A stretch of 64,000 nucleotides of DNA from Flavobacterium fryxellicola (GTDB lineage: Bacteria; Bacteroidota; Bacteroidia; Flavobacteriales; Flavobacteriaceae). Below, one piece after another: positions 16,113 through 23,825 of the stretch. The DNA is taken from the NCBI RefSeq assembly GCF_900143245.1, contig NZ_FRDK01000012.1:22156-86155 (forward strand). Direction: 5' to 3'. The notes beneath the pieces were generated by a model. That model ran no database searches. It was not told the origin of the DNA and saw nothing but the letters and a program-made list of their open reading frames with translations. Both the position numbers and the translations under genes were made by a program. Positions within the stretch are counted from its first letter, which is position 1; the number at the start of each line of letters is the position of its first letter.

Positions 16113-16145
16113 TAATTTTTTTTATAGACAACCAAATGAAATAAA

Positions 16146-16865
16146 TCATTTGACAGTAGCTGCCGTATTAGCATCTGTTAATTTAATTATTTTGTAAAAT
16201 TCATTTTCGGATATTATTTTATGGTTCACTTCCTTTAATGTTACTTTCAAATTATTATTTAGTTCTATTTTTGAAGCCAAATATGTAATTTTATCATCTT
16301 GTAACTCCAAAATTAACCCTGGTAAATCTCCAAATTCTTTCGGACCGTTTCTTACAGGAATTGCAGGGCAGTACCAAGCTTCAACAATATGAAGTGGATT
16401 GCTTTGCTTCAATCTAAGTAGCTTTTCTCTAGTAGCTTTAAAACAAGTATATCCATTAATTATCTTTTGCTCATTTAGCAATTCCCATTGGGCTACTGAG
16501 TCAAGCTTAACATAAAAAATTTCATTTGAAAAATCAACTTTTTTAATGATCGTTTTTCGTTGTTCATCTTTAAAAAACTCAGCATTTCCAGCAAAAGCTC
16601 TCGCTAGTCTAGCCGGTTTTTCATTAAAATCTAACATTGATTCTAGATAAAAATGAGACTTTTGATCTTTTACTATTAACATGTAACTCAATCTTGTTAG
16701 TGCATCATCTATCCCAACAAATGAATTAGCTACTTTACTCTTGACTACATCTTGATTTTTTTCTAATGATCCTCCTGTAGGTGTAATTGAATATGTAATT
16801 CGGACGTTATTTTGAGCAATTGCCGCCAAACCATTTAACAATAAAACTAAATATAAATATTTCAT
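16146..16865 (-). CDS. GLPGLI family protein (GLPGLI-1)
   Basis: A 239 aa exported protein, signal peptide about 1-18 (NGLAAIAQ). Motifs: INGYTCFKATREK, AWYCPAIPVRNGP, FGDLPGLILELQDDK. It is the most divergent in the segment after WYCP (VRNGPKE). It pairs with pepA across 37 nt and is the first GLPGLI gene transcribed in the array. Confidence 0.88.
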   Translation of the reverse strand: MKYLYLVLLLNGLAAIAQNNVRITYSITPTGGSLEKNQDVVKSKVANSFVGIDDALTRLSYMLIVKDQKSHFYLESMLDFNEKPARLARAFAGNAEFFKDEQRKTIIKKVDFSNEIFYVKLDSVAQWELLNEQKIINGYTCFKATREKLLRLKQSNPLHIVEAWYCPAIPVRNGPKEFGDLPGLILELQDDKITYLASKIELNNNLKVTLKEVNHKIISENEFYKIIKLTDANTAATVK

Positions 16866-16876
16866 ATAAAAAAAAT

Positions 16877-16897
16877 TAACCTGGTAAAAACTGGTTA
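16877..16897 (-). promoter_or_regulatory. Weak hairpin in the pepA / GLPGLI-1 gap
   Basis: A 5 bp stem, TAACC/GGTTA, around an 11 nt loop in the short gap. It is much weaker than the hairpins of the other units and is reported because the position is equivalent. Confidence 0.35.
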
Positions 16898-16902
16898 TTA
16901 AG

Positions 16903-17124
16903 CTAATTTAATACCTTACTTTCTTTACAGGCAGCAAAGGCTTCTTTAGCAGCATTATACTCTAACCCTAAATCTTGGAATTCTTTATAAGTTTCGTGAT
17001 AAACATCGGTACAATTATCTGCAACAAAATCTATTGTCACCTCTTCTTTCACTTCTTGAGTTCCTAACATTGCAACTCCACTAAATGCCACCACTGCTAG
17101 AACGGTAAATACTAATTTTTTCAT
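16903..17124 (-). CDS. Small secreted Cys peptide (pepA)
   Basis: A 73 aa peptide with an intact ATG (MKKLVFTVLAVVAFSG). The Sec signal peptide is about 1-20; the spacer GTQEVKEE resembles that of pepD. The acidic core has two Cys 27 residues apart (DNCTDVYHETY, AFAACKESK) and is predicted helical with a central turn (DLGLEYN), fitting a disulfide-closed helical hairpin. First gene of the array; its 5' region differs from the block shared by pepC, pepD and pepE. Function unknown. Confidence 0.75.
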   Translation of the reverse strand: MKKLVFTVLAVVAFSGVAMLGTQEVKEEVTIDFVADNCTDVYHETYKEFQDLGLEYNAAKEAFAACKESKVLN

Positions 17125-17184
17125 TTATAAAAGTATTTCCTTGGGTGCCAATAAAACTTAAACATCCTCCTTCATCTCTATTTA

Positions 17185-17213
17185 AAAAAATACGTCATTC
17201 CTTAACATTACAA
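17185..17213 (-). promoter_or_regulatory. Candidate promoter for the peptide/GLPGLI array
   Basis: On the minus strand TTG, 18 nt, TATTTTTT: close to the Bacteroidota pattern TTTG - about 19 nt - TAnnTTTG, with the last G replaced by T. It lies about 60 nt upstream of the pepA ATG. Confidence 0.3.
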
Positions 17214-17261
17214 GATTAGGTAAATTTTATCGTCTAAACAATACCCACGACAAAAACAGAA

Positions 17262-17297
17262 AAACAAAAAAAATCCAGTGCTTTGCAACACTGGATT
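17262..17297 (-). terminator. Terminator of the thiamine-type TonB receptor gene
   Basis: Perfect 9 bp stem AATCCAGTG/CACTGGATT, 22 nt after the receptor stop on the minus strand, followed by TTTTTTTGTTTTT. It insulates the array downstream from the riboswitch-controlled gene. Confidence 0.8.
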
Positions 17298-17319
17298 CCA
17301 ATTATCAACAAATACTTTT

Positions 17320-19473
17320 CTAAAAATTCAACGTCATCCCCAATAAGAAATTAATTCCCGCTTGCGGATAATAATATGGATACACATCATACATATACCC
17401 ATTAGAAACGTATTTTTTGTCTAAGAAGTTATTCACTAAACCCGTAAAAACAATTTCTTTGAAGACTGTTTTAGGTTTAAAAGTGTAGGCAATGTTCAAG
17501 TCATTCACAAAATAATCGGCCAACTTTGCCGCTGGCAATTCGATATTATTCATGTATTGTTCGCCTACAAATTTTTGCAACCAGGAGATATGAAGATTTT
17601 CAATAGGTGTGTAAACCAATATATTTCCTGCAATAACGGATGGTGAATACGCAATATCAGTAGTTCCATAATTTTGCCCTGCAACAGCTAAATCAGTATT
17701 TTTATTGGCACTCAAGGTAAAATTTGGACGGATAATAAATTGATCGGATAAGGCAATTGTAGCATCAATTTCCAGTCCTAGTCGGTAGCTTTTTTCGCTG
17801 TTAGAACGTATTGGAGCGCCTACATCATCGAGATTTCCAGTTAAGATCAACTGGTCTTTGTACGCCATATAATACACATTTGTATTGAATTGTACTTTCT
17901 CAGCAACATGCCTCCAACCCAATTCAAAGTCATTCAACTTTTCTGGCTTCACATTACCACCTTCATAATCACCTCTATTGGGTTCTCTGTTTGCTCTCGC
18001 ATACGAAAAATACAAAGCGTTATTCCCATTGACATCATAGGTTAATCCCGTTTTTGGATTAAAAAAATTAAAGGTATCATCAATCGGATTTGCTTGAACA
18101 CCATTAGCTTTATAATTAACTGATCGGAATTGTAAATCGCCAAACAAACTTAATTTATCAGTGATTTGATAATTGGCTTTTGCAAAGATATTTCCATCAG
18201 TTTTAATGGCATAATCATCATAATATTTGTCTCCAAGCTCACTTTGAGATGCAAATCTCGCCCAAATCACTTTACCAAAATGGCGGCCTTCATACTTGTT
18301 CCAGCCACCACCAAAAATGACATCTAATTTTGTGTCCTTATAGTTGGCTGAAAATGTAGTTCCATAGAAATCATTATCCAACCACTTTTGACGAATTAAA
18401 TCGGTTCTATTAATTGGTGTTGCATTGTTAACAATTGGTGTCAAGCCGTAACTAGAAAATTTAGCATCTTCTTTATAATTTTCAAAAAAACCTTTCCCTT
18501 TTGTATAATGCAACGCAAAATTAGTACTCCAATTTTCAGATATTTTCTCATTCCAATGCAATTGCGAGTGATCTTGCTGGTAATTATCGGTTTCATTATC
18601 GTAAAAACGAGCGTTGCCTTGTTCATCCGTGAAAGCACCTGCTGAATTATAGGTGCGATCCCTGTTCAGCGTTTCGCCGTCTATTCCGTTCCAAGATTGA
18701 TACGTCTTCTCCGTTCCTCCAAAAACTAAGGCTTTTATCAACGTGGTTTTGCCCACATACGTTCCTTGCAGAAAATAGGATTTCAAATCAGAGGCACCAC
18801 GATCCACAAATCCGTCCGATTTAATGGCAGACAAACGACCTGCAATTTCAAAATGATCATTCATCAATCCAGTACTGAATTTCACCGTGTGTTTTCGAGT
18901 GTTAAAACTTCCAAGCGAGTTTGAAATTTCCCCTGTACTTTCGTTGGCAAAATTATCTGTCAACATGTTTAAACTGGCACCAAAAGCTCCCGCACCATTG
19001 GTAGACGTTCCCACACCACGCTGCAATTGTAAACTTTGAAGCGAAGAAGCAAAATCAGGCATGTTTACCCAATACGTGCCATGACTTTCGGAGTCATTGT
19101 AAGGAATACCGTTAATCGTTACATTTACTCGCGTTGCATCACTACCACGAACCCGAATTCCAGTGTATCCTACGCCATTACCAGCATCAGAAGTGGTAAC
19201 AACAGATGGCAAATAATTCATCAAAATAGGAATGTCTTGCCCTAAATTTCGGAATTTGATATCCTTTTTGTCCAAATTGCTAAAACTGACTGGTGTTTTA
19301 TTGGTCACACGCACTGCTGAAACTAATACTGCATCCAGTTGGTTTACTTTGGTAGTGTCTTTAACTTGTGAAAAGGCGAAAAAAGAAGAAAGAGAAAAGA
19401 GAATAGACGTTAAAAAAGCTACACTTGACGCCTTTGTGTCTTTATGGCACGAAAAATTGAAAATAGTATTCAT
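17320..19473 (-). CDS. TonB-dependent receptor under TPP riboswitch control (probable thiamine uptake)
   Basis: A 717 aa outer-membrane receptor. Signal peptide ends near FFAFSQ (about 36). A TonB-box-like LDAVLVSAVR, plug at about 60-170 (MNYLPSVVTTSDAGNGVGYTGIRVRG, with VTINGIPYNDSES) and a barrel ending in GINFLLGMTLNF. There is no carboxypeptidase-regulatory domain. A TPP riboswitch and a well-formed promoter precede it, so expression should fall when thiamine diphosphate is plentiful. That regulation, known for outer-membrane thiamine transporters of Bacteroidota, is the basis for the substrate call. Confidence 0.9.
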   Translation of the reverse strand: MNTIFNFSCHKDTKASSVAFLTSILFSLSSFFAFSQVKDTTKVNQLDAVLVSAVRVTNKTPVSFSNLDKKDIKFRNLGQDIPILMNYLPSVVTTSDAGNGVGYTGIRVRGSDATRVNVTINGIPYNDSESHGTYWVNMPDFASSLQSLQLQRGVGTSTNGAGAFGASLNMLTDNFANESTGEISNSLGSFNTRKHTVKFSTGLMNDHFEIAGRLSAIKSDGFVDRGASDLKSYFLQGTYVGKTTLIKALVFGGTEKTYQSWNGIDGETLNRDRTYNSAGAFTDEQGNARFYDNETDNYQQDHSQLHWNEKISENWSTNFALHYTKGKGFFENYKEDAKFSSYGLTPIVNNATPINRTDLIRQKWLDNDFYGTTFSANYKDTKLDVIFGGGWNKYEGRHFGKVIWARFASQSELGDKYYDDYAIKTDGNIFAKANYQITDKLSLFGDLQFRSVNYKANGVQANPIDDTFNFFNPKTGLTYDVNGNNALYFSYARANREPNRGDYEGGNVKPEKLNDFELGWRHVAEKVQFNTNVYYMAYKDQLILTGNLDDVGAPIRSNSEKSYRLGLEIDATIALSDQFIIRPNFTLSANKNTDLAVAGQNYGTTDIAYSPSVIAGNILVYTPIENLHISWLQKFVGEQYMNNIELPAAKLADYFVNDLNIAYTFKPKTVFKEIVFTGLVNNFLDKKYVSNGYMYDVYPYYYPQAGINFLLGMTLNF

Positions 19474-19579
19474 CCGTAAAAAGATTACGAATAAAAGGGG
19501 GAATTATTCTTTTTGTTAAATTAAAAAATGATTGTTTCCTATGACAAATAAAGTAGCGTGCACACTATTAGTTTGTCAT

Positions 19580-19655
19580 TTTTTCCCTTGACAACATTAC
19601 TTGTCCAGGTTCGTTGGGTATAATCTCAGCTCGTTATTTAGAGCACCCCTTTGAG
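19580..19655 (-). ncRNA. TPP riboswitch (THI element)
   Basis: Reading the minus strand, the consensus blocks occur in order: GGGGTGCTC, GAGCTGAGA, CCCAACGAACCTG, GTAATG and AAGGGAA. These are the J2-1/P3, J3-2 (CTGAGA), P4/J4 (GAACCTG), L5 and 3' P1 elements of the thiamine diphosphate aptamer. It lies about 107 nt before the receptor ATG with a strong promoter directly upstream. The mode (termination or sequestration) is not clear; no intrinsic terminator was seen between aptamer and gene. Confidence 0.95.
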
Positions 19656-19661
19656 ACGGGG

Positions 19662-19691
19662 CAAATATAATTCTTTTGTTTAAAGTTCCAA
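19662..19691 (-). promoter_or_regulatory. Bacteroidota promoter of the TPP-riboswitch transcript
   Basis: Minus strand TTG, exactly 19 nt, TATATTTG: a full match to the -33/-7 pattern of Bacteroidota housekeeping promoters. It is placed directly before the riboswitch aptamer. Confidence 0.8.
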
Positions 19692-19719
19692 GTATAACTT
19701 TTAAACTTTTTATCAAAAA

Positions 19720-20121
19720 TCAAAAATCAGGTTTTCTTCGGTTTTTCTTAACCTCTGAAATGCTCTTCTTATCCTTAATTCGTTTTCGAATAACCGATTT
19801 TGGAATCTTTGTTGGTTTGCGCACTTTTGGAACCTGCAATGCCGTTTTTATCAGTTCTAGAAATCGCTTGGTAACTGTTTCTTTATTCCTAAACTGGCTT
19901 CTGTCTTCATCACAATTCAATATTAAAACGAGATCAGCAGTTAATCTAGAGGATAATTTGGTTTCAATCAAAAGTTTTTCAGCTTCGTTTAGCGCTTGAG
20001 AATGATGTAAATCAAAAGTCAATACCACCTTAGAGGATACTTTATTTACGTTCTGCCCACCCGCTCCACTGCTGCGGACGGCTTTATAGCTTAATTCGGA
20101 TATGATTTTTTCTGTTTCCAT
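19720..20121 (-). CDS. arfB: Ribosome-rescue peptidyl-tRNA hydrolase ArfB (YaeJ)
   Basis: A 133 aa release-factor-like protein that frees stalled ribosomes by hydrolysing peptidyl-tRNA. The catalytic GGQ loop is in SSGAGGQNVNKVSSKV. The C-terminus is a basic tail (KSVIRKRIKDKKSIS, KKNRRKPDF) that in known ArfB proteins enters the empty mRNA channel. The length is normal. It follows the kinase-DUF4301 gene after 38 nt. Confidence 0.95.
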   Translation of the reverse strand: METEKIISELSYKAVRSSGAGGQNVNKVSSKVVLTFDLHHSQALNEAEKLLIETKLSSRLTADLVLILNCDEDRSQFRNKETVTKRFLELIKTALQVPKVRKPTKIPKSVIRKRIKDKKSISEVKKNRRKPDF

Positions 20122-20159
20122 TTATGCTGTCCCAACACTTTGGGATTGATTCAGTAAAT

Positions 20160-22283
20160 CTATTTATATTGATGCGCTGGTTTCAACAAGTCATTCACAG
20201 TCTTGACTGGATTAAACGTGATCAGGGGAACCTCAACAAATACCGTTAACCAGTTTGCCATTGCACCATTCCAGAGACCAGGCAATTCATAAGCCTTAAT
20301 GTTCTTGCCAGCGGTGTTTTTCTCCACTATGAATCCACTGTTGTGATCGACAAATTGAGGCAGATCAAATTTTTCGTTTTTATAATTTTTTATCCCGCAA
20401 ACTAAATCAACAGGATTAAAATGAGTAGCGGCATTAAGGATCCCTTTTTGATGATCACTTTCCAAATCAACTTGAGAACTTTCTACAATTTGCAATGAAA
20501 TTGCATCCTGCTCATTTCTTACCCAAAATGGCCCGCCGCCTGGTTCTCCTTCATTTTTTACCATTCCGCATACGCGTATGGGCTTATTTAAAGCCGCCTT
20601 AAGGGAGTCCACTTTACTTTCAAAACTACTTTCGTAAAAATCTTCACGCAGGTTAATACACAATTTTTCCTTTATAAAAAGAACCATTTCCTCTACTAAT
20701 TCTATCTGAATTGTTTCAGAATTCAAGGCACTTAAATAACGGAACACCTCTTGCTGTAGGGCTAATAATATACCCGCCAACCCTTTCTTGTACAAAGAGA
20801 TTTTCTCGATATTATTTTGAATAACGTTATCAATATTTTTGATAAATACAATATCAGCATCCAGATTATTCAAATTTTCAATTAAAGCACCGTGTCCTCC
20901 AGGTCTAAAAACCAGTTTTCCTTTTTCATCTCTGAAAGGTTTATTTTTCATAGTCACAGCGAGCGTATCAGTACTCTCGTTTTGATAGGAATAACTAACA
21001 TTTATAGCCACACCAGCTTGGTCTTCAATTCTAGCTTTGATGTTATTTATTATACTTTCGAAATGCTGTTGATGTGATTCTGAAACCGTAAAATGCAAGT
21101 TAGAGCAATTAATTGCACTTGAATAATGAGTACATTCATGCAAATGCTCTTCCACCGGAGTTGCAATATGAGTTTTGTATTTGTGAAAAGGAAGAATCCC
21201 TTTTGGTTTATTAGCAAAATCAAAAGCATCGGACGACAAAAGCATCTTTATAAAATAATAATTCTTTAGACTTCGATCCATTACCTCAAAACCTGCGAAT
21301 TCAGCTTTAAGCTTACTATCAATGGCATCAAAAAAAGGAAATTTTTCCATTCCTACGATAAAAACAGCAAGTTTATTAGCTTTTTTACGGTTAATATAGG
21401 CATTTATAGATTCGTTTTCGAAATCAAAATCATTGATAAATTCAGTTAAAAACTTAAACATTCTACTTGCAGCGCCTGATGCAGGAACAAATTTATTTAA
21501 TTTCAAGTTGGATTTGTGTGCATCAAAGAAACTGGCATTTTCTTTAAAACCTTTTTCTGACACTTTCAAAACTCCATTTGACAAGGTTGCGGGACGAACC
21601 AAATTTACTTTGGAAATTCCATATTTAAAAAAAATCAATTGCTTTTGAATGTTTTTTATTGGAATTCCATGCTCATAAATTTGAATGAAATCAAGGGACG
21701 AAAACCCTAATTCTCTTGCTAAAGTCAAATCGTCTATAATCGATATTGCTTTTTTAAGTCGTAAGTCCTTATCCCCGGAAAGGGTAATAAATGGTTTATT
21801 ATTGTCTAGTAAAGATTGTTTAAACACTGCAAATACAGATTCTCTACCCTCCGCTTTGTCTCTCAAATCGTCTTTTTCCCACGGCACATCAATATCCGTA
21901 AGGAAGAATAAATCGTATTGATGTTCGCAAGCCGCTTCATCTAATGAAGGATCACAATAATTGTAATAAACTTCAGAGAAAACCTTAGTTACCATTAAGT
22001 TGGTGTCGCAAAAAAGATAGTTATTGGCAATTAAAGCGCGTTCATTTTCTAATTTGGTCTGACCATAAGCAATAGGCATCATATCCTCACGATCACATAC
22101 TTGTTGCGTTGTCTCCCATTTCTCCTGCAGATAATCGCGTGCAAATTCAGGAACCCATCCGGTTTTATAATAGTCCGCAAGCTGTCTGGCCAATGTAGTC
22201 TTGCCCGTGCTTTCGGGACCAAATAAGGCTATTTTAATTATTTTTGTGGCTCTACTGCTGAGCTGTCTGAGATTTTCTTCCAT
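20160..22283 (-). CDS. NadR-like nucleoside kinase fused to DUF4301
   Basis: A 707 aa two-domain protein. Residues about 15-185 are an AAA_28/NadR-type kinase: P-loop FGPESTGKTTLARQL, then FARDYLQE and FFLTDIDVPWEKDDLR. Residues about 197-707 are DUF4301, with VPASGAASRMFK resembling a nucleotidyltransferase-type glycine loop and FRPGGHGALIENLN further on. The start is the ATG at 22283; a longer frame reaches further into pnuC but codes for implausible sequence. The chosen start overlaps pnuC by 46 nt. Context suggests ribosylnicotinamide phosphorylation after PnuC uptake, or thiamine salvage given the nearby riboswitch gene. Confidence 0.85.
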   Translation of the reverse strand: MEENLRQLSSRATKIIKIALFGPESTGKTTLARQLADYYKTGWVPEFARDYLQEKWETTQQVCDREDMMPIAYGQTKLENERALIANNYLFCDTNLMVTKVFSEVYYNYCDPSLDEAACEHQYDLFFLTDIDVPWEKDDLRDKAEGRESVFAVFKQSLLDNNKPFITLSGDKDLRLKKAISIIDDLTLARELGFSSLDFIQIYEHGIPIKNIQKQLIFFKYGISKVNLVRPATLSNGVLKVSEKGFKENASFFDAHKSNLKLNKFVPASGAASRMFKFLTEFINDFDFENESINAYINRKKANKLAVFIVGMEKFPFFDAIDSKLKAEFAGFEVMDRSLKNYYFIKMLLSSDAFDFANKPKGILPFHKYKTHIATPVEEHLHECTHYSSAINCSNLHFTVSESHQQHFESIINNIKARIEDQAGVAINVSYSYQNESTDTLAVTMKNKPFRDEKGKLVFRPGGHGALIENLNNLDADIVFIKNIDNVIQNNIEKISLYKKGLAGILLALQQEVFRYLSALNSETIQIELVEEMVLFIKEKLCINLREDFYESSFESKVDSLKAALNKPIRVCGMVKNEGEPGGGPFWVRNEQDAISLQIVESSQVDLESDHQKGILNAATHFNPVDLVCGIKNYKNEKFDLPQFVDHNSGFIVEKNTAGKNIKAYELPGLWNGAMANWLTVFVEVPLITFNPVKTVNDLLKPAHQYK

Positions 22284-22867
22284 TCTAAATAGCCAAAAAT
22301 GGCGACTACGGTAAATACTATATATTGAAAACTGGTAAAAGTATAGCCTTTCGCAAAATATAAAGGTATTGAAATCAAGTCTCCAATAATCCAAAATATC
22401 CAGTTCTCGACTTTCCTTTTTGCCATGAGCCACATTCCTACAAAGAAAATTCCTGTAATAAATGTATCTACATACGCAAACCAAGTGGTAAATTTATCAA
22501 AATAGTGATATACCGAAACCACAAAGGCAACGGTAAATATAAAAAGAATTATCGCAATTCGTTTTTCTGAGCTTGAAATTTTTGATATTGGAAACGCAAC
22601 GCTGTCCCCTTTTTTTCGAGTCCAATGGTACCAGCCATAAATACTCATCACGAAATAATACCCATTAATCATCATATCGCCCCACAAAACCCATTTCCAA
22701 AGCAAATAAACGAATATGGAAGTACTCACTAATCCCGTTGGAAAAACCAAAATATCATCTTTTTTAGCATACCAAACACTCAACAAGCCAAAAATAACCG
22801 CTACAATTTCTAGGATGATATCTAATGTTGGATAGGATCTGTATTGGGCAAAAAAATATTCTATCAT
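22238..22867 (-). CDS. pnuC: PnuC-family nucleoside/vitamin transporter
   Basis: A 209 aa inner-membrane protein with about seven hydrophobic segments. PnuC features are the SVWYAKKDDILVFPTGLVST segment and SIYGWYHWTRKK. PnuC proteins facilitate diffusion of nicotinamide riboside, trapped by a cytosolic kinase, and the overlapping downstream gene has exactly such a kinase domain. Some Bacteroidota homologues (PnuT) carry thiamine instead; no riboswitch was seen directly before this gene, so nicotinamide riboside is slightly favoured. Confidence 0.88.
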   Translation of the reverse strand: MIEYFFAQYRSYPTLDIILEIVAVIFGLLSVWYAKKDDILVFPTGLVSTSIFVYLLWKWVLWGDMMINGYYFVMSIYGWYHWTRKKGDSVAFPISKISSSEKRIAIILFIFTVAFVVSVYHYFDKFTTWFAYVDTFITGIFFVGMWLMAKRKVENWIFWIIGDLISIPLYFAKGYTFTSFQYIVFTVVAIFGYLEWKKISDSSAVEPQK

Positions 22868-23003
22868 GTTTACATTTGGGGTTTACGAAATTAGACTTAG
22901 GTTTTCATGCCGCATTTACAAATTGTTTGTTAAGTTGCTCAAAAACCTTAAACGAATGGCCAATTTGGTAGCGCTCCAATTATAAATCAGTAAGCAACAC
23001 ACG

Positions 23004-23729
23004 TTAATTAAAAAAAGAGACGTCCTTTTCAAAAGCAGTTCCTATTACGACCAAATCTGCACCTGAATCGTAGGCTTTCTGAATTCCCTGCAAATCTATA
23101 ATTCCGCCTCCAACAATCAGCGGAATTGTGATGTTTTTTGAAATTAATCGAATCATATCCAGTGGAACTGCGCGCTTAGCACCACTTCCCGCTTCCAGAT
23201 AAATCAATTTATTGCCTAACATCTCACTGGCTTGTGCAGTTGCCAGAGCTAAATCGAGATTGTTTCTGTCCAAAGGTTTAGTTTTGCTGATTCTTTCTAC
23301 CGCAGTTTCGCTACCACTTTCAATGAGCATATAACCAGTTGCTATAATTTCGAGTTGGGTTTTTTTTAAAATAGGTGCTGCTTTCACTTGATGTTCAATT
23401 AAATAATCAGGATTTCTTCCTGAGATTAATGATAAAAACAAAATTGCATCGGCTTGATCAGAAATCTGCGAAGGATTTCCAGGGAAAAGTACGATAGGTA
23501 AATCACAGTTTATCTTTATCTTTAAAATTAATTCGTCTAGAATATTCTTTTCCACAAGGCTTCCGCCAATAAAAATATGCGTTGCTGGTGACTGCTTAAT
23601 TTTTGAAATTAAATGGGTAACATTTTCTAAAATTATTTTATCTGGATCAAGAAGAATGGCCAATAATTTTTGGTTCTTTACATTAGCCTCGAGTATCTGA
23701 CTGTATATATTCTGCTTTTCATTTTTCAT
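23004..23729 (-). CDS. Geranylgeranylglyceryl/heptaprenylglyceryl phosphate synthase
   Basis: A 241 aa TIM-barrel prenyltransferase joining a polyprenyl diphosphate to sn-glycerol-1-phosphate by an ether bond. Motifs: LAILLDPDK near the N-terminus, HIFIGGSL, VLFPGNPSQIS, YLEAGSGAKRAVP and IVGGGI. Long (group II) versions occur in Bacteroidota. The ATG at 23729 is preferred; the in-frame ATG 39 nt upstream would add an unlikely leader and approach the divergent Crp/Fnr gene. pnuC follows after 136 nt. Confidence 0.92.
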   Translation of the reverse strand: MKNEKQNIYSQILEANVKNQKLLAILLDPDKIILENVTHLISKIKQSPATHIFIGGSLVEKNILDELILKIKINCDLPIVLFPGNPSQISDQADAILFLSLISGRNPDYLIEHQVKAAPILKKTQLEIIATGYMLIESGSETAVERISKTKPLDRNNLDLALATAQASEMLGNKLIYLEAGSGAKRAVPLDMIRLISKNITIPLIVGGGIIDLQGIQKAYDSGADLVVIGTAFEKDVSFFN

Positions 23730-23783
23730 AATCGGCGTAAAAGTATACGTTTTTTTGAAAGTGAGCATTACTTTAAGAAAACT

Positions 23784-23791
23784 TATCTTTG
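23784..23791 (+). promoter_or_regulatory. -7 promoter element of the Crp/Fnr gene
   Basis: TATCTTTG matches TAnnTTTG, 34 nt before the regulator's first ATG. The nearest TTTG upstream (23754) is 26 nt away, longer than usual spacing. Confidence 0.4.
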
Positions 23792-23825
23792 CTTATAGAT
23801 TCACAAACTTCACATTAACAAGCTT

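Larger units (their letters stand above)
10445..17124 (-). other. Tandem array of secreted Cys-peptide genes and GLPGLI genes
   Basis: In transcription order the array is pepA, GLPGLI-1; pepB, GLPGLI-2, receptor stub; pepC, GLPGLI-3; pepD, GLPGLI-4, GLPGLI-5, receptor stub; pepE, GLPGLI-6; then the full receptor at 7668-10337. All genes are on the minus strand with short gaps. Peptide genes share a nearly identical leader (about 54 nt), and pepC, pepD and pepE also share an upstream block. GLPGLI genes share W-[YF]-[CA]-P, a G-P and the LPGL[IV]LE motif. Hairpins occupy the peptide-GLPGLI gaps. The layout indicates repeated unit duplication with core diversification; the function is unknown. 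Confidence 0.85.

Noticed and set aside
10445..17124. Reading the peptide array as a RiPP biosynthetic cluster
   Set aside because: Leaders are ordinary Sec signal peptides, and no LanM, radical SAM, YcaO, ATP-grasp or peptidase-ABC transporter gene is present nearby.
10445..17124. Reading the array as a mobile element or integron
   Set aside because: No transposase, integrase, target-site duplication or tRNA junction was seen; the units look like tandem duplications.
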